Shown here piece after piece: positions 49,774-61,804 of a stretch of 64,000 nt of DNA. The translations under genes were made by a program, and so were the position numbers. Positions within the stretch are counted from its first letter, which is position 1. The number at the start of each line of letters is the position of its first letter. The notes below the pieces were generated by a model. It saw only the letters and a list, made by a program, of their open reading frames with translations. It did no database searches and was not told where the DNA came from. The DNA is from Roseovarius indicus (GTDB taxonomy: Bacteria > Pseudomonadota > Alphaproteobacteria > Rhodobacterales > Rhodobacteraceae): NCBI RefSeq assembly GCF_008728195.1, contig NZ_CP031598.1:1550001-1614000 (forward strand). Reading direction: 5' to 3'.

Positions 49774-51398
49774 CGGACGCGATCAAGGCTCAGGTCGCGG
49801 CTGATCGGCTTCGGATGGAAAGCCGGCCGCTGGGCGAGACCATACCTGGCCTGATGTTCGACGCTGCAGCCGATGCACCCGATGAAATTGCCATCGCGGT
49901 GCTCGACGAGACGCTGACACTGACCTATCGCGCAACCGCCGACTGGGTGCGCAAACTCGCGATCGAACTGCAGGCGCGCGGCGTGACCTCGGGTGACGTC
50001 GTGGGCGTGATGCTCCGGAACGGTCCGGAGTTCCCCATCGCCTGGATGGCGATTACGGCGCTCGGTGCCGTGATGATACCGGTCAACACCAGCTACACAA
50101 CGCGTGAAGTCCGTTTCGTGCTCAGCAAGGGTGGGGCCTCCCACCTCATCATCGAAGAGGAACTGCACGAAGAACTCGACGATGGCGAACCGCTTCTCGA
50201 TGGCACGCTGTTGTCCATCGCGCTGGCGACCGCTGACACGCTGCTTTTCGAGGGACTCGTCGCGTCCGATGCCGTCGCCGATCCCGATTTCACTCCGGTC
50301 GCAACGCAGTTCGACCTCAGCAATATCCAGTTCACGTCCGGCAGCACGGGCATGCCCAAAGGCTGTCGGCAGACCCACCGCTTCTGGCTGGAAGTGGCGC
50401 TATTTATCGCCGAGGCCTACCAGCCGATCCACAAACGCATTCTGGTCAATCAGTCGCTCTTTTACATGGACCCGCAGTTTATGTTCCTCGCGGCCGTGCG
50501 CAACAGGGGCACCGCCTTCATTGCTCGCCGCCAAAGCTCGAGCCGGTTCTTCGACTGGGTCGCCGATAACGGCATCGAGTTCATGTTCCTGCCCGAGTTC
50601 GTCTACAAGCAGGAAGGCTGGCGCGGGAAGGACCTCTCGAAGGTGCGGCGCGCGATGGTATTCGGCTGGGGCCGGGAGAACCATGTCGAGGCAGAAGGCG
50701 CACTTGGCTTCCCCCTCCGCGAAGGGTTCGGCATGACCGAAATCGGTATAGCGGCCTACCTGCCGGAGAACGCGCGCGAAATGCTGGGCTCGCGGTCCTG
50801 CGGGCTTCCGGCTCCCTACCGCGAATTGAAAGTCATGCGTTCTCTCGAGGAAGAGGCCGACCCTGGCGAAAGCGGGGAACTCTGGGTGCGCGGGCCGGGA
50901 GTCATAACCGCATATCACGACAATCCCGAGGCCAACGAGAATTCTTTCCAGGACGGATGGTTTCGGACGGGCGATCTGGCCGTTCAGGACGCGCAAGGGT
51001 TCTATTACTACGTCGGACGCCTGAAAGATATGATTCGGCGCAGCGGCGAGAACATCGCGGCGCAGGAGATCGAAGCGGTTCTGCGAACGGCGCCCGGCAT
51101 TTTCGAAGCCTCTGTCGTCCCGGTGAAAGACTTGGCACGAGGAGAAGAAGTCAAAGCGTTCGTAACTTGCTTGCCGGGCGTTGACCTTCGATCGGATCAA
51201 GCAGCGCTGGAAGCTGTCTATAAGACATGTGCAGCCAATCTTGCCCCGTTCAAGGTCCCTCGTTTCATCGAGCAGATCGACGTGTTTCCCCGCACCGGGT
51301 CGAACAAAATCGCGAAAAAGGAACTTGTAAGTTCGCGCATGTCGGTCGTGTCGGAGCATTATGACCGGACCGCCCGTGATTGGGTCCAGCAGTCCTGA
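49770..51398 (+). CDS. CaiC-like acyl-CoA ligase (AMP-dependent synthetase)
   Basis: A 542-residue adenylate-forming ligase. The nucleotide loop is IQFTSGSTGMPKGCRQTH, the A5-like region is LREGFGMTEIGIAAYLPENA, the hinge region is DGWFRTGDLAVQDAQG, and the C-terminal lysine region is RTGSNKIAKKEL. The best resemblance is to crotonobetaine/carnitine-CoA ligase-like enzymes. It is the last gene of the operon led by the PotA-type ATPase. It would charge the imported acid with CoA for the crotonase encoded directly upstream. Because the importer is of a type used for cations, a betaine- or amine-bearing acid is an attractive guess, no more. Confidence 0.88.
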   Translation: MTDAIKAQVAADRLRMESRPLGETIPGLMFDAAADAPDEIAIAVLDETLTLTYRATADWVRKLAIELQARGVTSGDVVGVMLRNGPEFPIAWMAITALGAVMIPVNTSYTTREVRFVLSKGGASHLIIEEELHEELDDGEPLLDGTLLSIALATADTLLFEGLVASDAVADPDFTPVATQFDLSNIQFTSGSTGMPKGCRQTHRFWLEVALFIAEAYQPIHKRILVNQSLFYMDPQFMFLAAVRNRGTAFIARRQSSSRFFDWVADNGIEFMFLPEFVYKQEGWRGKDLSKVRRAMVFGWGRENHVEAEGALGFPLREGFGMTEIGIAAYLPENAREMLGSRSCGLPAPYRELKVMRSLEEEADPGESGELWVRGPGVITAYHDNPEANENSFQDGWFRTGDLAVQDAQGFYYYVGRLKDMIRRSGENIAAQEIEAVLRTAPGIFEASVVPVKDLARGEEVKAFVTCLPGVDLRSDQAALEAVYKTCAANLAPFKVPRFIEQIDVFPRTGSNKIAKKELVSSRMSVVSEHYDRTARDWVQQS

Positions 51399-51667
51399 TA
51401 ACCTTAGTTGATCCTTGATGTGTACTCCACAAACGCCCCGACTTCAGTTCGAGTTTATGAATAAAATCCCTGGCTGGGAGAGGAGCGGCGCCCATGAAAA
51501 TGCCCCTCAGACAGGGTCTAACCGGTCGCTCCAAGCGCTGAACGGCCGACCTTTATGCCGCGCGGATTTGGACTTGCCCTGAAAAAGTAGAAAGCACCAA
51601 CTGAGGAACCAGGAGGTGTTCTATGCAAAGGGAAACAGACCGACGCAGCCGGAGACGGCGCGAGATC
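51399..51667. other. Intergenic region, no gene recognised
   Basis: These 269 bp separate the ligase gene from the terminator in front of nhaC's 3' end. A good AGGAGG site stands at 51611-51616 before an ATG at 51623, but the 52-codon frame behind it crosses the terminator hairpin and the end of nhaC, so it is not accepted as a gene. Nothing else was recognised. Confidence 0.4.
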
Positions 51668-51699
51668 GCTGGTCGCGCGTATCGGCGCGACCAGCTTTT
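51668..51699 (+). terminator. Strong hairpin terminator, possibly bidirectional
   Basis: GCTGGTCGCG (51668-51677) and CGCGACCAGC (51686-51695) form a perfect 10-bp stem with an 8-base loop, followed by TTTT on the plus strand. It lies between the convergent ligase operon and nhaC, 9 bp beyond the nhaC stop. On the minus strand no T-run follows, so its effect on nhaC transcripts is less certain. Confidence 0.75.
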
Positions 51700-51707
51700 G
51701 GTTGTGG

Positions 51708-53234
51708 CTACTCGGCCGGTCTCGCCTCGCTCTCCCACCCGGTCTCAGGATCGTCGAAGCCATGGGCGCTCATGTCCTTGATCGTCTCGCCGCTGTCTTT
51801 CCAGCCTTGGATCTCCTCCGGCGTGGCCTTGGGCGAGAAGAGCCCTGTGAACGCGTAAATGATGCCGATCACCGGTGCCAGCCAGCATGCAAAGGCAAGC
51901 GGGATATAAAGCAGGTTCTGGATGTTGCCGTCAGCCACCCCGAGGGCCAATGCGCTGATAACGAAGGCGCCACCGGCGTTCCACGGGATCAGCGGTGACA
52001 TCAGCGTGCCGCCTTCCTCGACCGCGCGGCTGAGGTTCAGAGTGGAGTAGCCCATGCCCCGGTAGACCGGCGCGTACATGCGGCCCGGCAACGCGATGGA
52101 CAGGTACGGATCGCCGGCGACGAGGTTCGTCGCGATCGAGGTGCCGATGGCCGAAGACTGGATGCCGGCAAAGCCGCGCACCTTCGTCATGATCGCGTTG
52201 ATGATCGTCTCGAGGCAGCCGGTTCGTTCCAGCGCGCCGCCAAAGCCGAGCGCGATCAAAACCAGTGAAATCGTCCACATCATCGACTGGATACCGCCGC
52301 GGTTAAGCAAGCTGTCGATTTCCGACACGCCTGTCTCGATGGAATATCCCGAGTTTGCGAACGTGAATACTTCATGAAGACCGGCGCCCTGGAACGCCAT
52401 TGCCATAAGGCCACCCACGACAACGCCGGCAAACAATGACGGGATCGGCGGTTGTTTGGTTACTGCCAAACCGATGACCAACAGCGCAGGCGCAAGAAGC
52501 CAGGGCGATATCCAGAAATTCTCCTGCAGTGCCGAGGTGATCGCATCGATGCGCTCGAAGGATGTCGACTCGGCGTCGACCATCGAGAACCCGACCCAGG
52601 TGTAGATCCCCAGCGCGATCAGCATGGCGGGGATGGTCGTCGGCATCATGTTCCGGATGTGATCGAAAACGCTCGTTCCCGTCACGGCCGGGGCAAGGTT
52701 GGTTGTGTCCGACAGGGGCGAAATCTTGTCGCCGAAGAACGCGCCGGAAACCACCGCGCCTGCGGTCCAGTAGACCGGGATGTCGAAGCCCGCGCCGATG
52801 CCCATGAGCGCGAGTCCCACCGTGCCGACGGTGCCCCAGGATGTGCCGAGCGACAGCGACACGATCGAACAGAGGATCATCGCAGCCGCGAGAAAAATCT
52901 GCGGAGAAAGGATCACGAGACCATAGTAGATCAGGGTCGGAACCGTTCCGGAGGCGATCCAGACGCCGATGATCATGCCGACGGTGATCAGCACCGATAC
53001 CGACGGCAGGGACACGTTGATGACGTGGAACACGCCGTCCTGGATGTTGGGCCATTTATGGCCGAGGTAGATACCGACGATGCTGGTGATGGCCAGGCCG
53101 ATCGACAGCGGGATGTGCGGAGTGAAATCGTCAAAGTAGAAAAGTTGAAGTCCGAGGACGACGAGAGTCAGCACCACGGGAATGAGTGCCAGACCCAGCG
53201 TTGGCGCGCGTGGTTCCGTCTGTTTGGATGACAT
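51708..53234 (-). CDS. nhaC: NhaC-family Na+/H+ antiporter
   Basis: A 508-residue membrane protein with about 11-12 hydrophobic segments. NhaC features are SLGTSWGTVGTVGLALMGIG, then AGAVVSGAFFGDKISPLSDT and TNLAPAVTGTSVFDHIRNMM, and later ALIPWNAGGAFV-like SPLIPWNAGGAFVISALA. Relatives exchange Na+ for H+ or amino acids across the cytoplasmic membrane. It follows putA on the same strand after 98 bp and has its own ribosome site (GAGGGG), so co-transcription with putA is possible. Sodium handling beside proline catabolism fits a marine organism importing proline with Na+. Confidence 0.88.
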   Translation of the reverse strand: MSSKQTEPRAPTLGLALIPVVLTLVVLGLQLFYFDDFTPHIPLSIGLAITSIVGIYLGHKWPNIQDGVFHVINVSLPSVSVLITVGMIIGVWIASGTVPTLIYYGLVILSPQIFLAAAMILCSIVSLSLGTSWGTVGTVGLALMGIGAGFDIPVYWTAGAVVSGAFFGDKISPLSDTTNLAPAVTGTSVFDHIRNMMPTTIPAMLIALGIYTWVGFSMVDAESTSFERIDAITSALQENFWISPWLLAPALLVIGLAVTKQPPIPSLFAGVVVGGLMAMAFQGAGLHEVFTFANSGYSIETGVSEIDSLLNRGGIQSMMWTISLVLIALGFGGALERTGCLETIINAIMTKVRGFAGIQSSAIGTSIATNLVAGDPYLSIALPGRMYAPVYRGMGYSTLNLSRAVEEGGTLMSPLIPWNAGGAFVISALALGVADGNIQNLLYIPLAFACWLAPVIGIIYAFTGLFSPKATPEEIQGWKDSGETIKDMSAHGFDDPETGWESEARPAE

Positions 53235-53332
53235 GGGATTAGCCCCTCTGTTTTTAGTATTTCTTTTTCACGGTCTTGGTCTTGCCGTTTTGGCGGGCCA
53301 GCTTCGAGGCGGGCCCGACCATCAGGTATCCG

Positions 53333-56300
53333 TCAGTCGACAGACGCGAGCAGGCTCGCATTTCCGCCCGCGGCGGTCGTGTCTATGCATAGATGACGTT
53401 CGACCACGTAACGCTCGGGGCAGATCACCTGCGTCTCGAGCGGAACGATAGGCCCCTTGCGTTTGGCCAACGAGAGGCGAAGATCACGGGTCCAGTCGGA
53501 TGCGCCTGCCGCCGCGACGGCGGCAATGCCGTCCAACGTGGCAAGCGTGTCTGGCGCGACCGTGCCGTCGAACGCCACAACCGGCGCGCCTGCGTCGGCC
53601 AGTGGTTTCGCCGCAGTCTCGGCACCCGGGGCCACGATCACGACACCGCATCCGGCTCCCAGGGCCTGCACCGCCTGCGCGAGGGCACGATCCACCGTCG
53701 GCCCGAGGCAGAGAACGGTGCCCTTGGAATACATGCTCAGCCGGTTGCTCTCACCGGTCGGCCCCGGAAGGTTCTGCGGCGTCATGTCGAAGGCTGCCGT
53801 CTCGTGCAGCGCCTTGCGGATATTGCCCTTGGCACCCGACAATGCCTTGCGCAACACCGAAACCCGGTCACCCGACCGCGCGGCCCAGTTCCGGGCATCG
53901 AGCTTGGCGACGGCCTTGTTCAGCGTCTCGGCGTCCATGGCATCGCCTTTGGGAGCATCGTGCGAGGTGGCCTCGGACGTACGGCGGAAACGCGTTACGT
54001 AGAGCGGTCCGCCCGCCTTCGGCCCCGTGCCCGACAGGCCCTCGCCGCCGAAAGGCTGACTGCCCACAATCGCGCCGATCTGGTTGCGGTTGACATAGGT
54101 GTTGCCGACCTTGATCTGTTCGACGATCTGCTGAACGCGATCATCGATCCGGGTGTGCAGACCGAATGTCAGGCCGTACCCACGCGCGTTGATCTGTTGG
54201 ACGACCTGGTCGATCTTGCTCGCCTTGAACGTCGCGACATGCAGTACGGGCCCGAAGATCTCTTTCTCCAGGTCACCAATGCCGTCAACCTTGACCACGG
54301 CCGGCTGCACATATGTGCCCTTTTCCGGTGCCGGCAGGGTCTTGAGAACGCGCTTTGCCTTGTCCTGGGCCTCGGTATAGGCGGTTATCTCGGCCTGCGC
54401 ATCGGCGTCGATCACCGGGGAGACATCCGTGTCGACGAACCAGGGGTCGCCGATGACCAGCGCATCCATGGCGCCATAGAGCATCTCCAGCAGGCGGTCG
54501 CGCGCTTCTTCCTGAACGTAAAGCATCCGCAACGCCGAGCACCGTTGGCCCGCCGACTGGAAGGAAGAGATCAGGATATCGCGCACGGCCTGTTCGGTCA
54601 GCGCCGTGGAGTCCACGATCATGGCATTCAGGCCACCCGTCTCTGCGATCAGCACGGCTTCGGGTCCGGCGTTCTCGGCGAGCGCCTTGTGGATGATCTG
54701 CGCGACCTCGGTCGAACCGGTGAAGCATACGCCCGCGATGCGTTTGTCGCTGGTCAGCGGTCCGCCCACGGTGGGGCCGTCGCCGGGCAGCAGTTGCAGT
54801 GCGGCCTCGGGCAACCCGGCCTCGCGCATGAACTGCACTGCGCGTGCGGCGATCAGCGGCGTCTGTTCCGCTGGTTTTGCGAGCACGGCATTCCCTGCCG
54901 CTAGGGCTGCCGCAATTTGACCCGTGAAGATGGCCAGCGGAAAATTCCACGGCGAGATGCAGACAAAGATGCCGCGCGCCTGCGCGGGCTGCTCGTCCTC
55001 CAGCCGCTCGGCTTCATTGGCGTAATAGCGCAGGAAGTCTACAGCCTCGCGCACTTCGGCAATCCCGTCGAGCACGGTCTTGCCTGCTTCGCGCGTGGTG
55101 ATCGCCGTCAGTTCGGCGATGTTTTCTTCGTAGAGATCGGCGACCTTGCGCAGCACGTTCGCACGGTCCGATACGGGTATGGCCGACCATTCGTCGAATC
55201 CGGCGCCCGCAGCTTCGAGCGCAGCGCTCACTTCATCCTTCGTCGCCTCGAATACCGTGCCCACGACAACGGAATTGTCCGCGGGCGACACCGCATCGCG
55301 TGCCTCGCCTTTCGGTTCGGGGTTGCCCGCCAGCATCGGGCCGGCGGTCCAGGTCGCGTCGGCCCAGGCCTCGCGCGCCGTCAACAGCGGCAACACCGAG
55401 GCGGGCTCATTGACGCGGAACCCCTTGGAGTTCCGGCGGTCGGGGGCGAACAGCTCTTGCGGCAAAAGGATGTTGGGGTTGGCAATCTGGTCGAGCTTCC
55501 CGACTTCGGCCACCGGATCGCGCGAGATATCCGACGACGGGATCTTGTCATCGACAATCTGGTTCACAAAAGACGAGTTGGCCCCGTTTTCCAGAAGGCG
55601 CCGTACGAGATAAGCCAGAAGGTCGCGGTGAGCACCGACAGGGGCGTAGATGCGGCACCGCGTATCTTCCGCCTGTTTCACGATGCCATGCAGGGACTCC
55701 CCCATGCCATGCAGGCGCTGGAACTCGAAACTGTCCTTGTCGTTGCCGGCCATCGCGATAACAGCGGCACAGGTATGCGCGTTATGCGTGGCGAATTGCG
55801 GGTAGATGCGGTCGCGGCGATCCATCAGCATCCTGGCACAGGCCATGTAGCTCACGTCAGTGTTGACCTTGCGCGTGAAGACCGGGAAGCGTTCGACACC
55901 CAGCTCCTGCGCCAGCTTGATCTCGGTATCCCAATAGGCGCCCTTGACCAGCCGCACCATGATCTTGCGGTCAAGCCGCTCGGCCAGATCGTAAAGATAT
56001 TCGATCACCGGGGCCGCGCGGCGGCCGTAAGCCTGCACAACAACCCCGAAACCTTCCCAGCCTTCAATTTCCGGGTCAGAAAGCAGCTCCTCGATAACAT
56101 CGAGCGACAGGTCGAGTCGGTCCTGCTCTTCGGCGTCGATGTTGAAGCCGATATTCGCTTTGGCGGCCTGACGTACCAATTCCTTGGCACGCGGCACCAG
56201 GTCCTTCATCACCGTTTCACGATGCGTGTATTCATAGCGCGGGTGCAGTGCCGAAAGCTTGACCGAGATGCCGGGGCTCGAGCGCACGTCGCCTTTCGCC

Positions 56301-56998
56301 TGCTTGGCGATGGCCGAGATCGCATCGGCATAAGCCTTCTGGTAGCGTACGGCGTCTTCGTCGGTGCGCGCCGCCTCGCCCAGCATGTCGTATGAATAGG
56401 TGTAGCCCTTCTTCTCCAGCTCACGGGCGTTCTTCATGCCTTCCTCGATGGTCTGGCCCAGCACGAACTGCCGTCCGAGGATTTTCATCGATTGGCCCAC
56501 GGCGGTGCGCACGACCGGCTCGCCCATGCAACGGACAAGGCCGCGCAGCGCTGCCGCGGGGCGCTTGGGGTCGTCATCCAGCACCCGACCGGTCAGCATG
56601 AGCGCCCAGGTCGAAGCGTTGACCAGCGAAGACGAGGAATGGCCCAGGTGTGCGCCCCAGTCGGACGGTTCGATCTTGTCATGGATCAGCTCGTCGATCG
56701 TCTCGGCATCCGGAACCCGGAGCAGGGCCTCGGCCAGGCACATGAGGCCCACGCCCTCTTCGGTCGAGAGGCCGTATTCGGCAAGGAATGCTTCCATCAT
56801 CGATGGCGAGGTTTCCTTGCGCACACGGTCGACATATCGCGCACCGGCCGCGGCAATCTCCTGGCGCTCCGCCTCCGAAAGGTTGATATGTTCTACAAGG
56901 GCGCGCAGGACGTCGCCTTCATCCGCCTTGTAGTTCTGCCGGATTGATTTCCTGAGCGGACCCTCGGCATCCTGCGTTAACGTCGCGTATTTGTTCAT
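53333..56998 (-). CDS. putA: Bifunctional proline dehydrogenase / L-glutamate-gamma-semialdehyde dehydrogenase
   Basis: A 1221-residue PutA converting proline to glutamate. The proline dehydrogenase domain (about 150-470) has KIMVRLVKGAYWDTEIKLAQ and IYAPVGAHRDLLAYLVRRLL for FAD and proline. The ALDH domain (about 530-1010) has CISPWNFPLAIF, IAETGGLNAMIVD, and nucleophile Cys820 in SAGQRCSALR. About 200 residues follow, the C-terminal ALDH-like domain of long PutAs. The N-terminus lacks a ribbon-helix-helix DNA-binding domain, so it is not the self-repressing type. ATG 56998 has an excellent AGGAGG site. No Lrp-type regulator gene is next to it; the upstream flank holds a dead IS6 copy. Confidence 0.96.
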   Translation of the reverse strand: MNKYATLTQDAEGPLRKSIRQNYKADEGDVLRALVEHINLSEAERQEIAAAGARYVDRVRKETSPSMMEAFLAEYGLSTEEGVGLMCLAEALLRVPDAETIDELIHDKIEPSDWGAHLGHSSSSLVNASTWALMLTGRVLDDDPKRPAAALRGLVRCMGEPVVRTAVGQSMKILGRQFVLGQTIEEGMKNARELEKKGYTYSYDMLGEAARTDEDAVRYQKAYADAISAIAKQAKGDVRSSPGISVKLSALHPRYEYTHRETVMKDLVPRAKELVRQAAKANIGFNIDAEEQDRLDLSLDVIEELLSDPEIEGWEGFGVVVQAYGRRAAPVIEYLYDLAERLDRKIMVRLVKGAYWDTEIKLAQELGVERFPVFTRKVNTDVSYMACARMLMDRRDRIYPQFATHNAHTCAAVIAMAGNDKDSFEFQRLHGMGESLHGIVKQAEDTRCRIYAPVGAHRDLLAYLVRRLLENGANSSFVNQIVDDKIPSSDISRDPVAEVGKLDQIANPNILLPQELFAPDRRNSKGFRVNEPASVLPLLTAREAWADATWTAGPMLAGNPEPKGEARDAVSPADNSVVVGTVFEATKDEVSAALEAAGAGFDEWSAIPVSDRANVLRKVADLYEENIAELTAITTREAGKTVLDGIAEVREAVDFLRYYANEAERLEDEQPAQARGIFVCISPWNFPLAIFTGQIAAALAAGNAVLAKPAEQTPLIAARAVQFMREAGLPEAALQLLPGDGPTVGGPLTSDKRIAGVCFTGSTEVAQIIHKALAENAGPEAVLIAETGGLNAMIVDSTALTEQAVRDILISSFQSAGQRCSALRMLYVQEEARDRLLEMLYGAMDALVIGDPWFVDTDVSPVIDADAQAEITAYTEAQDKAKRVLKTLPAPEKGTYVQPAVVKVDGIGDLEKEIFGPVLHVATFKASKIDQVVQQINARGYGLTFGLHTRIDDRVQQIVEQIKVGNTYVNRNQIGAIVGSQPFGGEGLSGTGPKAGGPLYVTRFRRTSEATSHDAPKGDAMDAETLNKAVAKLDARNWAARSGDRVSVLRKALSGAKGNIRKALHETAAFDMTPQNLPGPTGESNRLSMYSKGTVLCLGPTVDRALAQAVQALGAGCGVVIVAPGAETAAKPLADAGAPVVAFDGTVAPDTLATLDGIAAVAAAGASDWTRDLRLSLAKRKGPIVPLETQVICPERYVVERHLCIDTTAAGGNASLLASVD

Positions 56999-57327
56999 AT
57001 AGACCTCCTGAAGGATTGCGTTGATTCGCCTTCCGCTTGGGGCCGATATGATTTCATAATTTCAAAGCCTTACAGGAAGCAGAGACAGCTATCAGAATTG
57101 TCTGACCTAAAATGAAACCAAAACTCATGTTATCCATAGGGTCAACCTTTGACTGAAAATCTGCCAATCCACTCGCCTGATGGGCAGGAATCGCCGAGAC
57201 AATGGGCGTGTATGAAGCGTCACCTCCTGCACATCCCTCCTCTCCAAACGGCATTAGAACAGAACTGCCTGGCAGGTGCTGCCAGACCAATTCGAACTCG
57301 TCTCAGCTCGGACCGTGAAACTGTTGT
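56999..57327. other. putA upstream region
   Basis: This 329-bp stretch contains the putA ribosome site (AGGAGG on the minus strand, 57003-57009) and an AT-richer part at about 57040-57140 that should hold the putA promoter. The right half (about 57240-57327) is probably the outer end of the IS6 copy behind its transposase stop. No gene is supported. Confidence 0.45.
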
Positions 57328-58015
57328 TCACGCTGCGCCGAGTTGGCGCCACTCGGTGAGAGCAACGGCGCGGCTGCATTTGAAGTATTGTCTGCCGTAG
57401 GGGCTGCGCTCCGAATTGAACAAACTGTGGATTGAAGAATGGAGGGCGGCGAATTTCTGCAAGCTTCGCATGCACCGGAAGCGGGACTTGGCGCGCTCTC
57501 TTCGTCGGAATCTCAGGTTTGAGTTCTGTTTTAGGTTGTTGAGCCAGCGCCCTCTACGCTGCCGATCCGCGTTCCCGATGTCTTTCATCGCTGCGTTGCG
57601 GTTTCGAAACTTGGTGACGAAGGCCTCGAGAATTTCGTTTCGTTGTCGACAGCGCTCCAGATATAATCTGTCTTGCTGTTGATGTACACGAAGACCTCGT
57701 CGAGATGCCAGTTCCAGTTCCAGTGGCCGCGCATCCGCTGGGAGCTGGCTTTGCGGATTTCAGAGGCGAAAAACGGCCCGACCCGCATCCACAAAAATCG
57801 GACTGACTCTTGGCTGACGTCGATGCTTCGTTCATGCAGCAGGCCTTTGACATTGCGCAGAGACAGCGGAAATCTGACTTACATCTTCATCACCGCCAGG
57901 CGGATGACTTAATGGATCGTTCGAAAGTAACGGAACGGATTGGGCCTACACATTCAGGCAGGCTAGGGAGCGGGATAATCCGTCGCAAACTCATCCCTCT
58001 GACAACCCCCTGTGA
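57328..58015 (-). mobile_element. IS6-family element with dead transposase
   Basis: Reading leftward from about 58015: leader GGGATGAGTTTGCGACGG and CCTGCCTGAATG, then the transposase in pieces: GLLHERSIDVSQESVRF, WMRVGPFFASEIRKASSQRM, WNWHLDEVFVYINSKTDYIW, SAVDNE, then a frame change to EILEAFVTKFRNRNAA, then MKDIGNADRQRRGRWLNNLK up to a stop at 57328. The first DDE aspartate (WHLDE) is kept. About 30 codons with the second Asp are deleted between NRNAA and MKDIG, and the final Glu of the usual NNRAENSH reads Gln (NNLKQNSN). It cannot transpose on its own. It lies between putA and the thiamine genes. Confidence 0.8.
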
Positions 58016-58345
58016 CAGGCTCTGAGAGTACTTGGCGGCGGTTGTGGCCATCGACACGATGCAATGCCCGGCGCCAACGTCTCTCATAGGCGCGGATCGC
58101 TCCGGCGTCCGGTTCGAGACCATCACGGGCCGCCCCGTACGTCAGAGGTCGAGGTCCATAGGCCCCAAGCGGATGAAGCCGGTTTAGTTTCGCGGTTCCA
58201 AGACAATTTCCATTCGCTCCGGGAGACAAGCTGGCCGATCTGGATCATTTGAAACGACGAAATGAATTGAACTGCGAGTTCGGAAATTCAGGTAGGCCGG
58301 CATGCCGCGAAGGTTGACATCGGCGCGTTTGCCGCGCAGCCTGCC
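58016..58345. other. Intergenic region before the TPP riboswitch
   Basis: About 330 bp without a recognised gene. A minus-strand open frame (57963-58229) crosses the IS6 leader and shows no ribosome site or recognisable motif. Bases 58190-58290 are less GC-rich and are the likely place for the promoter of the riboswitch-thiC transcript, since TPP leaders usually start shortly upstream of the aptamer. Confidence 0.4.
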
Positions 58346-61165
<2,820 letters not shown>

Positions 61166-61169
<4 letters not shown>

Positions 61170-61804
61170 GGCGCTGCCCGGACCTGTCGCTCTACCTCGT
61201 GCTCGATCCCGGCCTCTGCGCCGGGGTCGGCATGGTGGAAACCGCCCGCGCCGCCGTGGCGGGTGGGGCGACGGTGGTGCAACTGCGCGACAAGGCGGCA
61301 GACACCACGCGGATGATCGAGACGGGGCACGCGCTGAAGGCCGCGCTGGCCGCGACCGGCAGCGCGCTGATCGTGAACGACGACGTGGAGGCCGCCATCG
61401 CCATCGGCGCGGACGGGCTGCACATCGGTCAGGGCGACATGGCGGTGGAGGAGGCGCGGGCGCGGATCGGCGCGGCGATGGTGCTGGGTCTGTCGGTCGA
61501 GACCCCCGCGCTGGCCGCCGCCGTAGATCCGGCGCTGGTCGATTACATCGGGGCGGGGCCGGTCTTTTCCACGCCGTCCAAGCTGGATCACAAGGCCCCT
61601 GTAGGCTTTGAAGGGCTGGCAGCGCAGGTCGCAGCAAGCCCCGTGCCCGCCGTGGCGATCGGCGGGTTGAAAGCCCACCACGTGGCACAGGCTCTAAAGG
61701 CCGGGGCGCAGGGTGTCGCGGTTGTTTCGGCCATCTGCGGTCAACCGGACCCCAAGGCCGCTGCCGGCGCCCTCAGGGACAGGATCGACGCCCTAGACGC
61801 CTGA
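61166..61804 (+). CDS. thiE: Thiamine-phosphate synthase
   Basis: A 212-residue TIM-barrel enzyme joining HMP pyrophosphate and thiazole phosphate to thiamine phosphate. Family motifs are TVVQLRDKAADT, LIVNDDVEAA, GADGLHIGQGDM, YIGAGPVFSTPSKLDHKA and VPAVAIGGLKAHH. The start is GTG 61166, coupled to thiM. The last 12 bp overlap the 3' end of thiD, which is read from the other strand; no terminator fits between them. It completes the rightward thiamine operon. Confidence 0.95.

Noticed and set aside
51623..51781. 52-codon frame behind a strong AGGAGG site
   Set aside because: It contains the terminator hairpin and the 3' end of nhaC, is almost all Arg/Ser, and matches nothing recognised.
57963..58229. 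Minus-strand open frame with many Arg, between IS6 and the riboswitch
   Set aside because: It runs through the IS6 leader, has no ribosome site, and no family motif could be confirmed.
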